Source: Microcaldota archaeon (GTDB lineage: Archaea > Micrarchaeota > Micrarchaeia > Micrarchaeales > Micrarchaeaceae). From it: a stretch of DNA of 60,405 bases. The position numbers were made by a program, and so were the translations under genes. Where the stretch lies: positions 1-60,405 of the forward strand of contig JAKAWS010000006.1 of assembly GCA_021816885.1 (NCBI GenBank), written 5' to 3'. The notes under the pieces were generated by a model, which worked only from the letters and a program-made list of their open reading frames with translations, did no database searches and was not told the origin of the DNA. The first letter of the stretch is position 1; each line of letters begins with the position of its first letter. Below, piece by piece: positions 42,549 to 51,350 of the stretch.

Positions 42549-42721
42549 AAGCGAAAACTGATAGAAGGAGATGAACGAGAAGGTGTATATATGTTTGCGA
42601 TAAAATCATATTATACGGCGGGACACGCCGAAATCAACGCCTTTGGAGATACTAACCTCTGTGTTCCAACAGGGAATGCAAGTTGTTTCGATGAATTAGG
42701 AACATACCAAGCGAAAACTGG
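42547..42721. repeat. 14-bp direct repeat flanking the TnpB remnant
   Basis: CCAAGCGAAAACTG occurs at 42547-42560 and at 42708-42721, bracketing the remnant with a 161-bp offset. It could come from an internal deletion or from element ends. Confidence 0.6.
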
Positions 42722-42760
42722 TCGTGATGTCATTCATCCCTCTAAAAAGGGATTGCTCGC
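42591..42760 (+). pseudogene. TnpB C-terminal remnant
   Basis: The frame reads YYTAGHAEINAFGDTNLCVP, which matches the C-terminal tail of TnpB proteins of IS605-type elements ((T)AG..EINACGD). The catalytic RuvC parts and the zinc finger are missing, so only the last part of the gene remains. It lies between tRNA-Ser and SRP RNA, next to the IS-end hairpin. Confidence 0.45.
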
Positions 42761-42892
42761 ATCCAAATATGGATGTTCGACGAGGTCACTGATCGATGAA
42801 TCAAGGGCTTCTATTTATCTGCGGTTCGCTTTCATCCTACCCTGGAAGGATGTGGGATCTCCCGCTATTCATAGTTAAAGATTTACGCAATC

Positions 42893-43162
42893 GTGCAGTG
42901 GCAGAAGTCGGATCTGCACATACATGCACATATGTACTGGTCGCAACTCTGCTCAATCCCGTATCCCAGAAGCATATGCTGGGTAAGTTTAAGGTTGCTC
43001 CTTCCGGCCTGGCCTAGTTCACATACACGCATATCATCCGGGGCAGGACATCCTCGTTTCATTGCGGGTGCATACATGCGCATACATACTCGTCCGACAT
43101 TCGCCCGCCATAAGGGGGTGTGCGGTACGGAAAACCCCTAGCTTCCCGCTTATCTGCCATCT
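42893..43162 (-). ncRNA. Signal recognition particle 7S RNA
   Basis: The minus strand holds the diagnostic domain IV hairpin CAGGCCGGAAGGAGCAACC (GGAA loop around 43002-43005), with its helix 8 partner strands GTGAACTAGGC and the following TTAAACTTACCCAGC. Long pairing arms (helix 5) and terminal GGCAGA/TCTGCC strands frame a molecule of about 270 nt. A TATA box (GGGTTATAAACTG on the minus strand, near 43183) lies about 25 nt upstream of the predicted 5' end. The RNA scaffolds SRP54/SRP19 for membrane targeting. Exact ends are approximate. Confidence 0.88.
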
Positions 43163-43262
43163 TATAATCCATATCACAGTTTATAACCCTTTTTAGCGTT
43201 CCGACAACAAAACAATATATATCTTCCTTAGCAATGATTCATCAAACAACGAGAATGATGAT

Positions 43263-43676
43263 TTGGAAGAAAGAGATTATGCAGAGCTGCTTGACAGGGC
43301 GCTGAAAGATGTTCCGGAGCTTACAACTGAGAAGTCCGACTTCGTAATACCAACAACCGAGACATTCAGCCAAGGGAACAAGACTGTGCTGAAGAACATC
43401 GGTATGATTGCGGACAGGGCGAGGCGCAGCCCGGCAGATATCGCTAAATATCTAACAAAGGAACTCGGTGTCCCAATCAGTAATGATGGTCAACAGCTTG
43501 TCATAAACGGTCGTTTCGCGAACGATGAGATAGACAGGAGAATCAAGCGCTATTTCGAGGTATATGTTATATGCAAGGAGTGCAAGAAGCCGGACACCCA
43601 CATCGAGAGCGCCGGCCGCGGTGTAGCATATCTAATCTGTGAGGCATGCGGCGCCAGATACGGGATAAAATCATAA
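43263..43676 (+). CDS. eif2b: Translation initiation factor aIF2 subunit beta
   Basis: A 137-residue factor. It has the central alpha/beta domain (FVIPTTETFSQGNKTVLKN) and the C-terminal zinc ribbon (VICKECKKPDTHIES and CEACGARYG). Part of the aIF2 heterotrimer that brings initiator tRNA to the ribosome. The best in-frame start is TTG at 43263; the nearby ATG is out of frame. TATATAT near 43215 serves as promoter. Confidence 0.94.
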   Translation: MEERDYAELLDRALKDVPELTTEKSDFVIPTTETFSQGNKTVLKNIGMIADRARRSPADIAKYLTKELGVPISNDGQQLVINGRFANDEIDRRIKRYFEVYVICKECKKPDTHIESAGRGVAYLICEACGARYGIKS

Positions 43677-43693
43677 TCTAAGTGGTCAAATTG

Positions 43694-44023
43694 ATGAATA
43701 AGCGTAGGGGAAGAGGTAATTTCAGAGGCAGGAAATCCAGTATGCCGGAGGCAGAGCACGCGTTGCGCACTCCGCGCTCTCCCGAAACGGTTGGCCTAGT
43801 GGTAAAGTCCCAAGGCTCGGCAAGGTTCCATGTGCACTGCATGGACGGCAAAGAGCGAATCTGCATAATCCCCAAAAAGTATAAGAGGAGCTTTTGGATA
43901 AAAGAGAATGACGTAGTGCTCGTTGCCCCATGGCCGGTACAGGGAGAGGAGCGCGGCGATATAATAATGAGATACAGCATATCCGACGCGAATAAACTCA
44001 GAGAGCGAGGATTATTGAAGTAG
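43694..44023 (+). CDS. eif1a: Translation initiation factor aIF1A
   Basis: A 109-residue OB-fold factor. It has a basic Gly/Arg-rich N-terminus (MNKRRGRGNFRGRKS), then the core VVKSQGSARFHVHCMDGKER and WIKENDVVLVAPWPVQ. It binds the A site during initiation. ATG 43694 is chosen; GTG 43682 is in frame. Co-directional with the aIF2-beta gene 17 nt upstream. Confidence 0.95.
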   Translation: MNKRRGRGNFRGRKSSMPEAEHALRTPRSPETVGLVVKSQGSARFHVHCMDGKERICIIPKKYKRSFWIKENDVVLVAPWPVQGEERGDIIMRYSISDANKLRERGLLK

Positions 44024-44080
44024 TATTTTTATATACTATCTGGGTAAACATACCAATTGCTTTCATAAAGTGGGGTAGAA

Positions 44081-45286
44081 ATGCAGAAACTCAGCGACCT
44101 TCTAGGAGAATCAAAAATATTCGCCGACCGTGAGGTGCTCTCTCCGCATTATATTCCGAACACCTTGATATTCAGAGAGAAGGAGATAGGAAAGATAGAG
44201 CGCGCGCTTGCGCCTTCTTTGAAGGGCGAGAAAGGACGCAATATATTCCTATATGGGAAGACCGGCACAGGCAAGACAAGCTGCGCAAAGTACGTAGTGA
44301 GGGAAGTTGAAGAGATTCCGAACTCCAAAGCGAAGATATCCTACATAAACTGCAAGATGTACAATTCGAGGTACCGCGTACTCAACAAGATAATATCGGA
44401 CCATCTGCCGACATACTCGAAAAGGGGATATGGGGCGATAGATCTGTACGAGAAGATTGCCAACTGGATAGAAGAGGACAATAAGACTCTGATAACGATA
44501 CTGGACGAAATAGATGTTGTAAAGGACCTCGATGACCTTGTATACACCCTCACACGCATAAACAGCGATATGAGGGCGGGAGGCTTTACGATAGTCGGAA
44601 TATCCAACAACGTCTCGTTCAAGGAAAGCCTGGATCCAAGAAGCCTTTCTGCACTTTATGAGACAGAGATAGTATTCCCACCATACAACGCGACTGAGAT
44701 ATATGCGATAATAAAAGATAGGTCGGAGAAGGGATTCAAGAAGGGAATGATTGATGACAATGTACTTCACTATGTGGCAGCCGCCGCTTCTCAGCACGGC
44801 GGCGACGCAAGGTTTTCTTTGAAGATAATCTCAAGAATAGGCGAACTTGCAGAAGAGGCACAGAAGGATAAGATAACGCTTTCGGAGGCAGAGGAGGCGA
44901 TAAAGATAGCCGAGAAGGACATAGTATATGAGGTCATAGCGAACCTTCCCGAGCAGCAGAAGATAGTCCTATACGCTATATCGAAGATATCAAAGGAAGG
45001 CGGTTCTTACAAGAAGCTCATAACTGATGGGCTAGACAGGTACATATTCAGCGGCGAGGTCTATAAACACTACCGATCCATATCGGAGAGCGTAAAGAAG
45101 CCTCCAAAGAGCGAGAGATGGTATAGGAACTACATATCAGAGCTGGAGATGCAGGGCATAATCAAAACATTCGACTCTGGAAAGGGAATAAGAGGCCACA
45201 CAAAACTCATAAAGTTAATGTATCCTCCAGACAAGACGCAGGAAGTGATAGAGAACAGCATATTCGGCCTTAAAGAGGTCAGCTGA
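44081..45286 (+). CDS. orc1: Orc1/Cdc6 replication initiator
   Basis: A 401-residue AAA+ ATPase. It has Walker A YGKTGTGKTS (58-67), Walker B LITILDEIDVV (137-147), sensor motif IVGISNN, and a C-terminal winged helix (LEMQGIIKTFDSGKGIRG, followed by HTK). It binds origin DNA and loads the MCM helicase. Only one copy is visible in this window. The upstream intergenic region is short and has no clear origin-recognition box. The adjacent gene follows immediately. Confidence 0.96.
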   Translation: MQKLSDLLGESKIFADREVLSPHYIPNTLIFREKEIGKIERALAPSLKGEKGRNIFLYGKTGTGKTSCAKYVVREVEEIPNSKAKISYINCKMYNSRYRVLNKIISDHLPTYSKRGYGAIDLYEKIANWIEEDNKTLITILDEIDVVKDLDDLVYTLTRINSDMRAGGFTIVGISNNVSFKESLDPRSLSALYETEIVFPPYNATEIYAIIKDRSEKGFKKGMIDDNVLHYVAAAASQHGGDARFSLKIISRIGELAEEAQKDKITLSEAEEAIKIAEKDIVYEVIANLPEQQKIVLYAISKISKEGGSYKKLITDGLDRYIFSGEVYKHYRSISESVKKPPKSERWYRNYISELEMQGIIKTFDSGKGIRGHTKLIKLMYPPDKTQEVIENSIFGLKEVS

Positions 45287-45799
45287 ATGGACGCATATGA
45301 CCTTGTAAGGATGGAGATCAATCCCGTTCTCTCGAAAAAGCTCGGATTTGCGAGAATGCTCGATGCCGCCAAGGAGGTGCGCTTAGGCGTATCTTCATCT
45401 AAGGTGGTGGTGTCTACTGACCCGGCGGCTATACACCGTATCAGGGAAGGGATTGTAGGGATACTCTTCGCAGATTACAGCATTGGGGGCAAGCTGCTGG
45501 CTGAGATATCTGACAACGACATTGCGCTCTATATTGCGGTATCTCCGATTATCAGCGGATATGGGATCCACCGTTCCCGCCAGATATTTAAGGCAGCATC
45601 GCTTTTCGATCACTCCGAGAAAAAGGGCGTAAGGGTGGGTTTTGTGAGCTTCGCCGGTTCTCCTTCCGAACTATGTTCTAGAATCCAGCTCTTAAATCTT
45701 GCAAAGCTGATATCGGAGGATGATAGTTACGCTAGGCGCTCTATCTCAGAGACAAACTCCCTTCTGCTAAAGGCCGTCGAGCAGAAGAACAATATTTAA
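45287..45799 (+). CDS. rnp3: RNase P protein component 3 (Rpp30-like)
   Basis: A 170-residue protein that resembles a short Rpp30/Rnp3 (PHP-fold). It has MDAYDLVRMEINPVLSKKLGFA at the N-terminus, GIHRSRQIFKAASLFDHSEK in the middle, and a C-terminal LCSRIQLLNLAKLISEDD in place of the Rpp30 RsPrdl..la.llG segment. It is shorter than most archaeal Rpp30. It abuts orc1 with no gap, away from its usual neighbour rnp2, which is at 16290. The family call is from pattern resemblance. Confidence 0.5.
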   Translation: MDAYDLVRMEINPVLSKKLGFARMLDAAKEVRLGVSSSKVVVSTDPAAIHRIREGIVGILFADYSIGGKLLAEISDNDIALYIAVSPIISGYGIHRSRQIFKAASLFDHSEKKGVRVGFVSFAGSPSELCSRIQLLNLAKLISEDDSYARRSISETNSLLLKAVEQKNNI

Positions 45800-45956
45800 A
45801 CCTTTCTAGATAAGCTATAGCGGGTATAGACTATGGACGACACAGAATGGCACCAATCCCTATCAGCTTAACGGAGGGAAAAGAAGATTCTAGATTTCCA
45901 TCTGCATCTACTGTGCAGTTTGAAAATTATTGACTTACCGTCTATCTTGTCCGTTC

Positions 45957-47309
45957 CTACTTTTTGGTCTCTGTACGCATATTATTCAATGCCTCATACT
46001 GTTTTGAGAGTTCTGCCCTTATTCTCCTATAATTTATCTCTCCCTTTACCACATCGCTTATTGTCATGCTCTCGCTCTGTGCCCCTTCGACAAGCTCATT
46101 GAGCCTATCTACCTCTTTTTCAGCCTCTCCATTGCGGAACACAGGCATTATGCGCAATATACCATAGGGGGAGGTCATATCTACAACCATCGAGTACTTA
46201 TTGGCCACTTCTCCTGTATCCTCTATAATATCTTTTAGCATCTCCTTTCTCGAAGCGCTCATCTTCGCTCCGTTTATCAACAACGTGAGTATCACAGAAT
46301 TATACTTAAAATCAAGACCCCGCAATGCGATACTCGTTCTCTTTATGATTCCCTTCGCCTCCAACCTCTCATATATATGCCTGGAAGTACCGGCGCCCAT
46401 CCCGGTCAGCTTGTCTATATCAGCAAATTTCGCGCCGCCGTCTCTCACTATCACTTTTAGAAACTCATACTCCCTGCTTGTTATCTGATTCGGCAATGGC
46501 TTCGGAACGCCTCTCTTCCTTGCCCATACATTCTTTCTCATGTTTTCAGAGTCGATGAAGTCTGGGTTTACTGGTTCCAATCCAAAACTCATAAAGAACG
46601 GCGTAAGATTAAGCTCTAAGTCATATTTTCTTAACTCCGTAGATATCGCTATCTTATTCAGGATGAACGCCGCGCTGTCGGAATCCCTGGCATATATGAA
46701 CATCAACATATCATACCGGCCTATCGTCATACACGCGAACTGTATCTCGCTTATTCCGCTAAGCGCCTCCTTTACGGTCTTGATATCGGGTCGCGAATTC
46801 AAAAACTTCGCCAAAAGTATGTACTTGCTGTATCCGAACTTCTCCATGTTCAGTTCGACAACTCTGACAATCCCATATTTCCTTTCTAGCTTAGAGAGCC
46901 GGTGGAATGCCGCAGTGGTCTTTGTGCCTATCTGCTCTCCAACGCTTTTGGCTGACATGCGTCCGTCCGAACTGAGGCTTTCTATTATCTTTATGTCATG
47001 TTCATCCACATTAAGTGCTGTCTCTTCGGGGGAAGCGAGCACCTGCCCCCTGTTTCCATTCTTCTCCAAAATTGCCTCAATCTCCTTTTTTCCTATCTTC
47101 CTATGCCTTGCAGGGACCACCAATCCAGATTCAGTTATCCTCGCTATATAAGAATAAGGTGTGCTATATATTCCTTCATCCAGTAGCCTCTTCGGTCTGC
47201 GTTCAAAGACAAGGAACATACCTCTGATGCTCTTTAGTATGATTCTTCCTCCATACTCCTTCCTAAGCCCTTCAAAGCTCTTAGTTACCTGTTCAGGCAC
47301 ACTCTGCAT
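45957..47309 (-). CDS. Tandem Lrp/AsnC-family transcription regulator
   Basis: A 450-residue protein with two Lrp-like halves. Each has a winged helix-turn-helix (about 101-150, DEHDIKIIESLSSDGRMSAK; and about 287-335, TSREYEFLKVIVRDGGAKF) and an AsnC-type alpha/beta ligand domain (IQFACMTIGRYDMLMFIYAR in the first). An extra N-terminal region of about 95 residues is unassigned. Most Lrp proteins have one such unit (about 150 residues). Palindromes in the upstream region may be its operators. Confidence 0.75.
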   Translation of the reverse strand: MQSVPEQVTKSFEGLRKEYGGRIILKSIRGMFLVFERRPKRLLDEGIYSTPYSYIARITESGLVVPARHRKIGKKEIEAILEKNGNRGQVLASPEETALNVDEHDIKIIESLSSDGRMSAKSVGEQIGTKTTAAFHRLSKLERKYGIVRVVELNMEKFGYSKYILLAKFLNSRPDIKTVKEALSGISEIQFACMTIGRYDMLMFIYARDSDSAAFILNKIAISTELRKYDLELNLTPFFMSFGLEPVNPDFIDSENMRKNVWARKRGVPKPLPNQITSREYEFLKVIVRDGGAKFADIDKLTGMGAGTSRHIYERLEAKGIIKRTSIALRGLDFKYNSVILTLLINGAKMSASRKEMLKDIIEDTGEVANKYSMVVDMTSPYGILRIMPVFRNGEAEKEVDRLNELVEGAQSESMTISDVVKGEINYRRIRAELSKQYEALNNMRTETKK

Positions 47310-47627
47310 ACTGATATATTGTTATACACATATTTATATATTCCTTTTACCAAAGTTGGTATAATATAGGGTTAAAATACAAAAAACAGAAAAAAAGTGC
47401 AAACAAAACGATATGTTATAAATAAAAATGTTAAATCCCTAGCAATTTATACCAACTATCTATATATAAAACGCCGCCAATAATAATAGTGGTTGGCGAA
47501 ACACTTGTACTTTGTATAAGTACCGATCGGAAACATCCATAACCCATCCCAAAAGATGTTAGCCATTTTCGCCCAACCGAAAGGTAGGCAATTTTGCCTA
47601 CCGCTATTCTTACCAAACAGTGAGAGC
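47310..47627. promoter_or_regulatory. AT-rich control region between the Lrp gene and priS
   Basis: This 318-nt gap has no supportable gene. It holds a minus-strand TATA tract (TATATATTTATATA around 47325), the inverted repeat TACCAA-AG-TTGGTA (47350-47363), and further ACCAAC/GGTTGG half-sites near 47452, 47492 and 47567. It is the probable promoter/operator of the Lrp regulator. Confidence 0.5.
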
Positions 47628-48782
47628 TCAGGCAACGAATTTTGCATACCTCTTTAGGACTAAGTATAGGGCAGCATATGCCGGAAGAGTCAAGCGTTTG
47701 CCGGAATTCTCCCTTTCCATATCAATCTTGCCAATCGAGAGCGGCTGAGTCTCGCGTGTTATCTCGATATCGTGCTCTCCTTTCTTAAAAACGACAGAAT
47801 GCAGCATAGGGTCAAAATCTGCCAGCCGCCCAACAGAGCTTATCTTTCTTGAGAGTAGGCCGGTATCGCCATGCAGGGTATTTGGCATTCTAAGAAGATG
47901 GTATACACTGCTCGTGACGTTTCCGTCTATAGAATCGCTTTGCCTTACCTTCATCCTATCGGTCACGCCGCTCCAGAAGCGCTCTCTCCCGTTGATTTTT
48001 ACCCTATCCCAGTTTCCGTTAGTTATTCCCATTATTATGTTCGCTCTGTTCTCGTACATGAGGCGCGCTTCCGATCTAGACATCCCAAGCGATATGAGTG
48101 ATTCATCGCCCGAGTTGAGCGCGCTCACCATACTGCGAGCAATCTTTCCGGGCCAGCCGAAGTCAGATGGTTTCGGCCCATAAAGTTTTGCGTTCTTGTT
48201 TTCAATCATTGGGAATATCATCTTGGCAGAGACACCTTCGCCAGATATATAATCTGTTATCTCTTTCCTCGCGTCAGATCCAAGATTGAATATCTCTTCA
48301 GAGTCTACATGGACATGATAGCCCCTGTTGCCGCTGAAATTTATCCCTATCTGATTCTTGGAGAAGCCGAAGTCCGGAACAAGGAAATCCTCTATCAGCT
48401 TTATGCACTCGGATTTTACAGCATCTTGGCAAATGCTGCATACCCATCCTCTTCCATGTTTTTCCTGGCACGGGAGACCAAGATCAGTAGAATCAAGGTC
48501 AAAGACAAGCTCAGAGCCAATCCAGCCTTTCCTCTCCATCGGTCTGGCGGAAGGGAAGTTGTAAAGAGACGGAGAGCAGGAGACGAATGCAGGCACAGAT
48601 CCTGTCAGGTATCTATGCAATTCGTCGCCGCCGCCAAAAGCCGTGTGCCTGAACATTATCTTCTTTTCAAAATTGCCGAAACCGAATTCACGTTTTTCCA
48701 GGTTATCTATCTCAACATTCGCAACCTTGTAGTAAGACCTGAACAGCGACTTCGATTTTGCTTCAGATGCGGCATCGAGCAC
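47628..48782 (-). CDS. priS: DNA primase small subunit PriS
   Basis: The catalytic subunit of archaeal/eukaryotic primase, 384 residues. It has the metal-binding pair in ELVFDLDSTD (Asp95, Asp97), the zinc-type segment CQEKHGRGWVCSICQDA, and the SGNRGYHVHVDSEE motif. It synthesises RNA/DNA primers with PriL, which is not in this window. It follows the polyprenyl synthase gene by 9 nt. Family call is secure. Confidence 0.95.
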   Translation of the reverse strand: MLDAASEAKSKSLFRSYYKVANVEIDNLEKREFGFGNFEKKIMFRHTAFGGGDELHRYLTGSVPAFVSCSPSLYNFPSARPMERKGWIGSELVFDLDSTDLGLPCQEKHGRGWVCSICQDAVKSECIKLIEDFLVPDFGFSKNQIGINFSGNRGYHVHVDSEEIFNLGSDARKEITDYISGEGVSAKMIFPMIENKNAKLYGPKPSDFGWPGKIARSMVSALNSGDESLISLGMSRSEARLMYENRANIIMGITNGNWDRVKINGRERFWSGVTDRMKVRQSDSIDGNVTSSVYHLLRMPNTLHGDTGLLSRKISSVGRLADFDPMLHSVVFKKGEHDIEITRETQPLSIGKIDMERENSGKRLTLPAYAALYLVLKRYAKFVA

Positions 48783-48791
48783 AGCCCCACC

Positions 48792-49784
48792 CTAAGGAGA
48801 TATCTCCCCGCTCTTTATCTTGCCTGTCATATCTATCAGGTAATCCTTGTAGGCGCTCTCTGGCAGTCCAAGCAGTTCCTTTATCCCTTTATCTACATAC
48901 CCGGACAGCATCTTGTTGCAGTATTCCATAGAACCTGCCGCATCAATCATTTCGAATATCTTTTTCGCAAGACCTGACTTTTCTACGGTATCCCTTATTG
49001 CCCTGATCTGCCCAAAAGTCTCCTTTATAATCTTTTTCTCGGAATCGCTTGCATTATTGTATAGATGGACTATGGGTAAGGTTATCTTGCCGCTTATTAG
49101 GTCGTAACCCGCCTCTTCCCCGTTCATTGATGTGTCTACCATATCATCTTTTATTTGATAGGCCATTCCGAAATTCTCGCCGAATCTGGATAGCCGCGCG
49201 ATTGTATCTGCATCGGCCGAAGAGGCAATTGCGGCACATTCTGTGGCTGCCTTGAACAACGACGCCGATTTGAGATATATCTTCCTCAGATAATAATCTA
49301 CAGCCGTATTCCTATCCTCGGATATGTCGATGTACTCGCCGTTGCAGAGGTTCATCCCATAATCCGCGACGCTTGCCATTACTTTCGGCCCATAATCCGC
49401 GGAAAGCTTTATCGCCAGCGAGATAAGCGCATCGCCGGCAAGTATCGCAGTATCGCGCCCCCATCGCTTGTTTATAGATTGGATGTTCCTTCTCATCTCG
49501 TCTCCATCTATTATGTCATCATGCACCAAAGTCGCAGTATGCAGCATCTCGAATGCGACAGCAAGGTCCATCAGGAATTCGCGTTTGCTGCCTAACGCCT
49601 GTCCAACCATGATGCTTATTACCGGTCTGAGTCTCTTCCCGCCATGGCCGAGCGCATAACTCACAACAGGAGATATTTCCATGTCTGATATCCGCGACAT
49701 ACGATCGGATATCGCCGCATCTACATGAGATCTAGTCTCATTGAGATAAGTACCTATTCCTTCCAGAACCACACCAACAAACAT
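48792..49784 (-). CDS. idsA: Polyprenyl (geranylgeranyl) diphosphate synthase
   Basis: A 330-residue trans-prenyltransferase with the first Asp-rich motif LVHDDIIDGDEMRRN (Asp89, Asp90, Asp93), GGKRLRP upstream, and the second motif AYQIKDDMVD. It builds C15-C25 chains for archaeal ether lipids. The product length cannot be fixed from sequence by eye. It is co-directional with priS. Confidence 0.94.
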   Translation of the reverse strand: MFVGVVLEGIGTYLNETRSHVDAAISDRMSRISDMEISPVVSYALGHGGKRLRPVISIMVGQALGSKREFLMDLAVAFEMLHTATLVHDDIIDGDEMRRNIQSINKRWGRDTAILAGDALISLAIKLSADYGPKVMASVADYGMNLCNGEYIDISEDRNTAVDYYLRKIYLKSASLFKAATECAAIASSADADTIARLSRFGENFGMAYQIKDDMVDTSMNGEEAGYDLISGKITLPIVHLYNNASDSEKKIIKETFGQIRAIRDTVEKSGLAKKIFEMIDAAGSMEYCNKMLSGYVDKGIKELLGLPESAYKDYLIDMTGKIKSGEISP

Positions 49785-49870
49785 GACTATATGCTAAAAT
49801 ATCTCCAAACATTAAAAATGGTTTGCAGGACTATTAATGAACAAAGTTCTTTATAGGGCAGGGTAAAAAG

Positions 49871-51037
49871 ATGGCGATGTTCATTCATGTGTTGGGAAGA
49901 CAGCCAGAGATAGGGAGCGCGGAGTTGGAATCGCTGTATGGCGCCGCCGCAATAACAAGACTGGGCGACGAGTGCGCAGCGGTAGATATCGGAGAGCAGG
50001 TACCGCACGAAAGGATTGGCGGCACGATAAAGATAGCGGAATACATCAGCAAGTCAGGATTCAGGAACATGAGCACACTTTCATCATTCGTGATAAAGGA
50101 GATAGTGGGGGTTGTGGCGAGCTGCCCGACTTCTGTAAAAAGGATAGGGATTAGCGCATATGGGATAAGGACAAACCCATCAAGGGTGATAAGCCTATCG
50201 TTCACGATAAAAAGGAGGTTGGAGCAGAAGAAGCTGAATGTAAAGCTGGTAATACCGCGCAAAGACACAGCTCTGAACACCGCCCAGGTAATGTATAACG
50301 GATTGGACGGCAAGGAGGGATACGAATTTATCGTATCTGCAGGCGAGAGGGAAGTATGGATCGGCAAGACAAAGTCGATACAGGACATCAACAGTTATTC
50401 AAAAAGGGATTACGGAAGGCCGAAACGCGATCCATCGGCAGGGATGCTGCCGCCAAAGCTTGCGCAGATTATGCTAAACCTCGCCAAGGTATCGCCAGGC
50501 TCCAGTGTCCTAGATCCATTCTGCGGCACAGGGGTAATACCTATGGAAGCCGGTCTTATGGGAGCCAAAGCGATAGGATGCGACATAAACAAGAGGATGG
50601 TGGAATACACAAAGGAGAATATGGGTTGGCTCTCAAAGGAGAACCGCATCGGGAATTGGAAGGCGTTCGCATGCGATGCGGTTACATTCCAGTGGAAAGA
50701 AAAAATAGATCACGTGGTAACAGAGGTATATCTGGGCCCGAGATTGCACGGAAGGGTTAAGGATGACGAGCTAAGGGCGATAATCGACGACTGCGACACG
50801 CTCCTGAGAAAGTTCTTGGCGAACCTGTCAAAACAGATAGCCCCAAAGACACGATGCTGTATAGCGGTGCCGGCGTGGTTTGTCAATAATAGAATGTTAC
50901 GCGTCCCGACATCAAGAAAGCTGGACCGAATCGGGTACAAGAGGATTGAGTTCAGGTGTGCGAAGGGGCAGCCACTCATATATCACAGGGAAGGGCAGTC
51001 AGTCGGAAGGGAGTTGTTAGTGATTGAAAAGGTATAA
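49871..51037 (+). CDS. Trm11-like THUMP tRNA guanosine methyltransferase
   Basis: A 388-residue protein with an N-terminal THUMP-type RNA-binding region and a C-terminal Rossmann methyltransferase (LDPFCGTGVIPMEAGLMGAK, CDINKRM, FACDA). This is the layout of tRNA (guanine-10-N2)-methyltransferases. The usual catalytic (D/N)PPY motif is replaced by HVVTEVYLGPRLHG. A TE.YLGP version is known in some distant Trm11-like groups, so activity and target are less certain. It stands divergent from idsA. Confidence 0.75.
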   Translation: MAMFIHVLGRQPEIGSAELESLYGAAAITRLGDECAAVDIGEQVPHERIGGTIKIAEYISKSGFRNMSTLSSFVIKEIVGVVASCPTSVKRIGISAYGIRTNPSRVISLSFTIKRRLEQKKLNVKLVIPRKDTALNTAQVMYNGLDGKEGYEFIVSAGEREVWIGKTKSIQDINSYSKRDYGRPKRDPSAGMLPPKLAQIMLNLAKVSPGSSVLDPFCGTGVIPMEAGLMGAKAIGCDINKRMVEYTKENMGWLSKENRIGNWKAFACDAVTFQWKEKIDHVVTEVYLGPRLHGRVKDDELRAIIDDCDTLLRKFLANLSKQIAPKTRCCIAVPAWFVNNRMLRVPTSRKLDRIGYKRIEFRCAKGQPLIYHREGQSVGRELLVIEKV

Positions 51038-51179
51038 CGGCGCATCCTCACGGCGAATGCGTCAAGGCATAATCCACACGCTGTTGCAACGCGTGTCGCG
51101 GTGCTTCATAACTTGTCGGAGGTTGTAGCGGAGACTTTTGTTGCAGAATCACAAAGCCGGCCTTTCGGCGCAGGCCCGC
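51038..51179. other. GC-richer spacer before pilin copy D
   Basis: The stretch has several short inverted repeats (for example CAACGCGTGTCGC and GGCGCATC/GAATGCGTC) but no gene or RNA that I can name. Confidence 0.3.
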
Positions 51180-51350
51180 AAGAGTTCGGGATTTGTTGCC
51201 ACTAGAATAGTATAAGAGCAGATTTGTAAGATATCATTATCACGGAGCAGTATACCCGTTTTCCCAGCTGGAGGTAAAGATTACATTGGTAGGAACGCCG
51301 TTGTTGCCGTTGCCGCTGTAGTCTTTGGAATTACCATTCAGCGGCCACCA
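51180..51350. repeat. 3' constant block of pilin copy D
   Basis: Matches 17676-17846 of copy A with a single visible mismatch over 171 bp, then diverges at the variable domain. Confidence 0.85.

Noticed and set aside
43682-43980. Antisense frames over aIF1A and other housekeeping genes
   Set aside because: Shadows of well-supported genes on the opposite strand.
44024-44080. Replication origin directly upstream of orc1
   Set aside because: The gap is only 57 nt and has no origin-recognition-box-like sequence.
47431-47647. Short minus-strand frames between the Lrp gene and priS
   Set aside because: They overlap operator-like palindromes, have no conserved motif and are probably chance frames.
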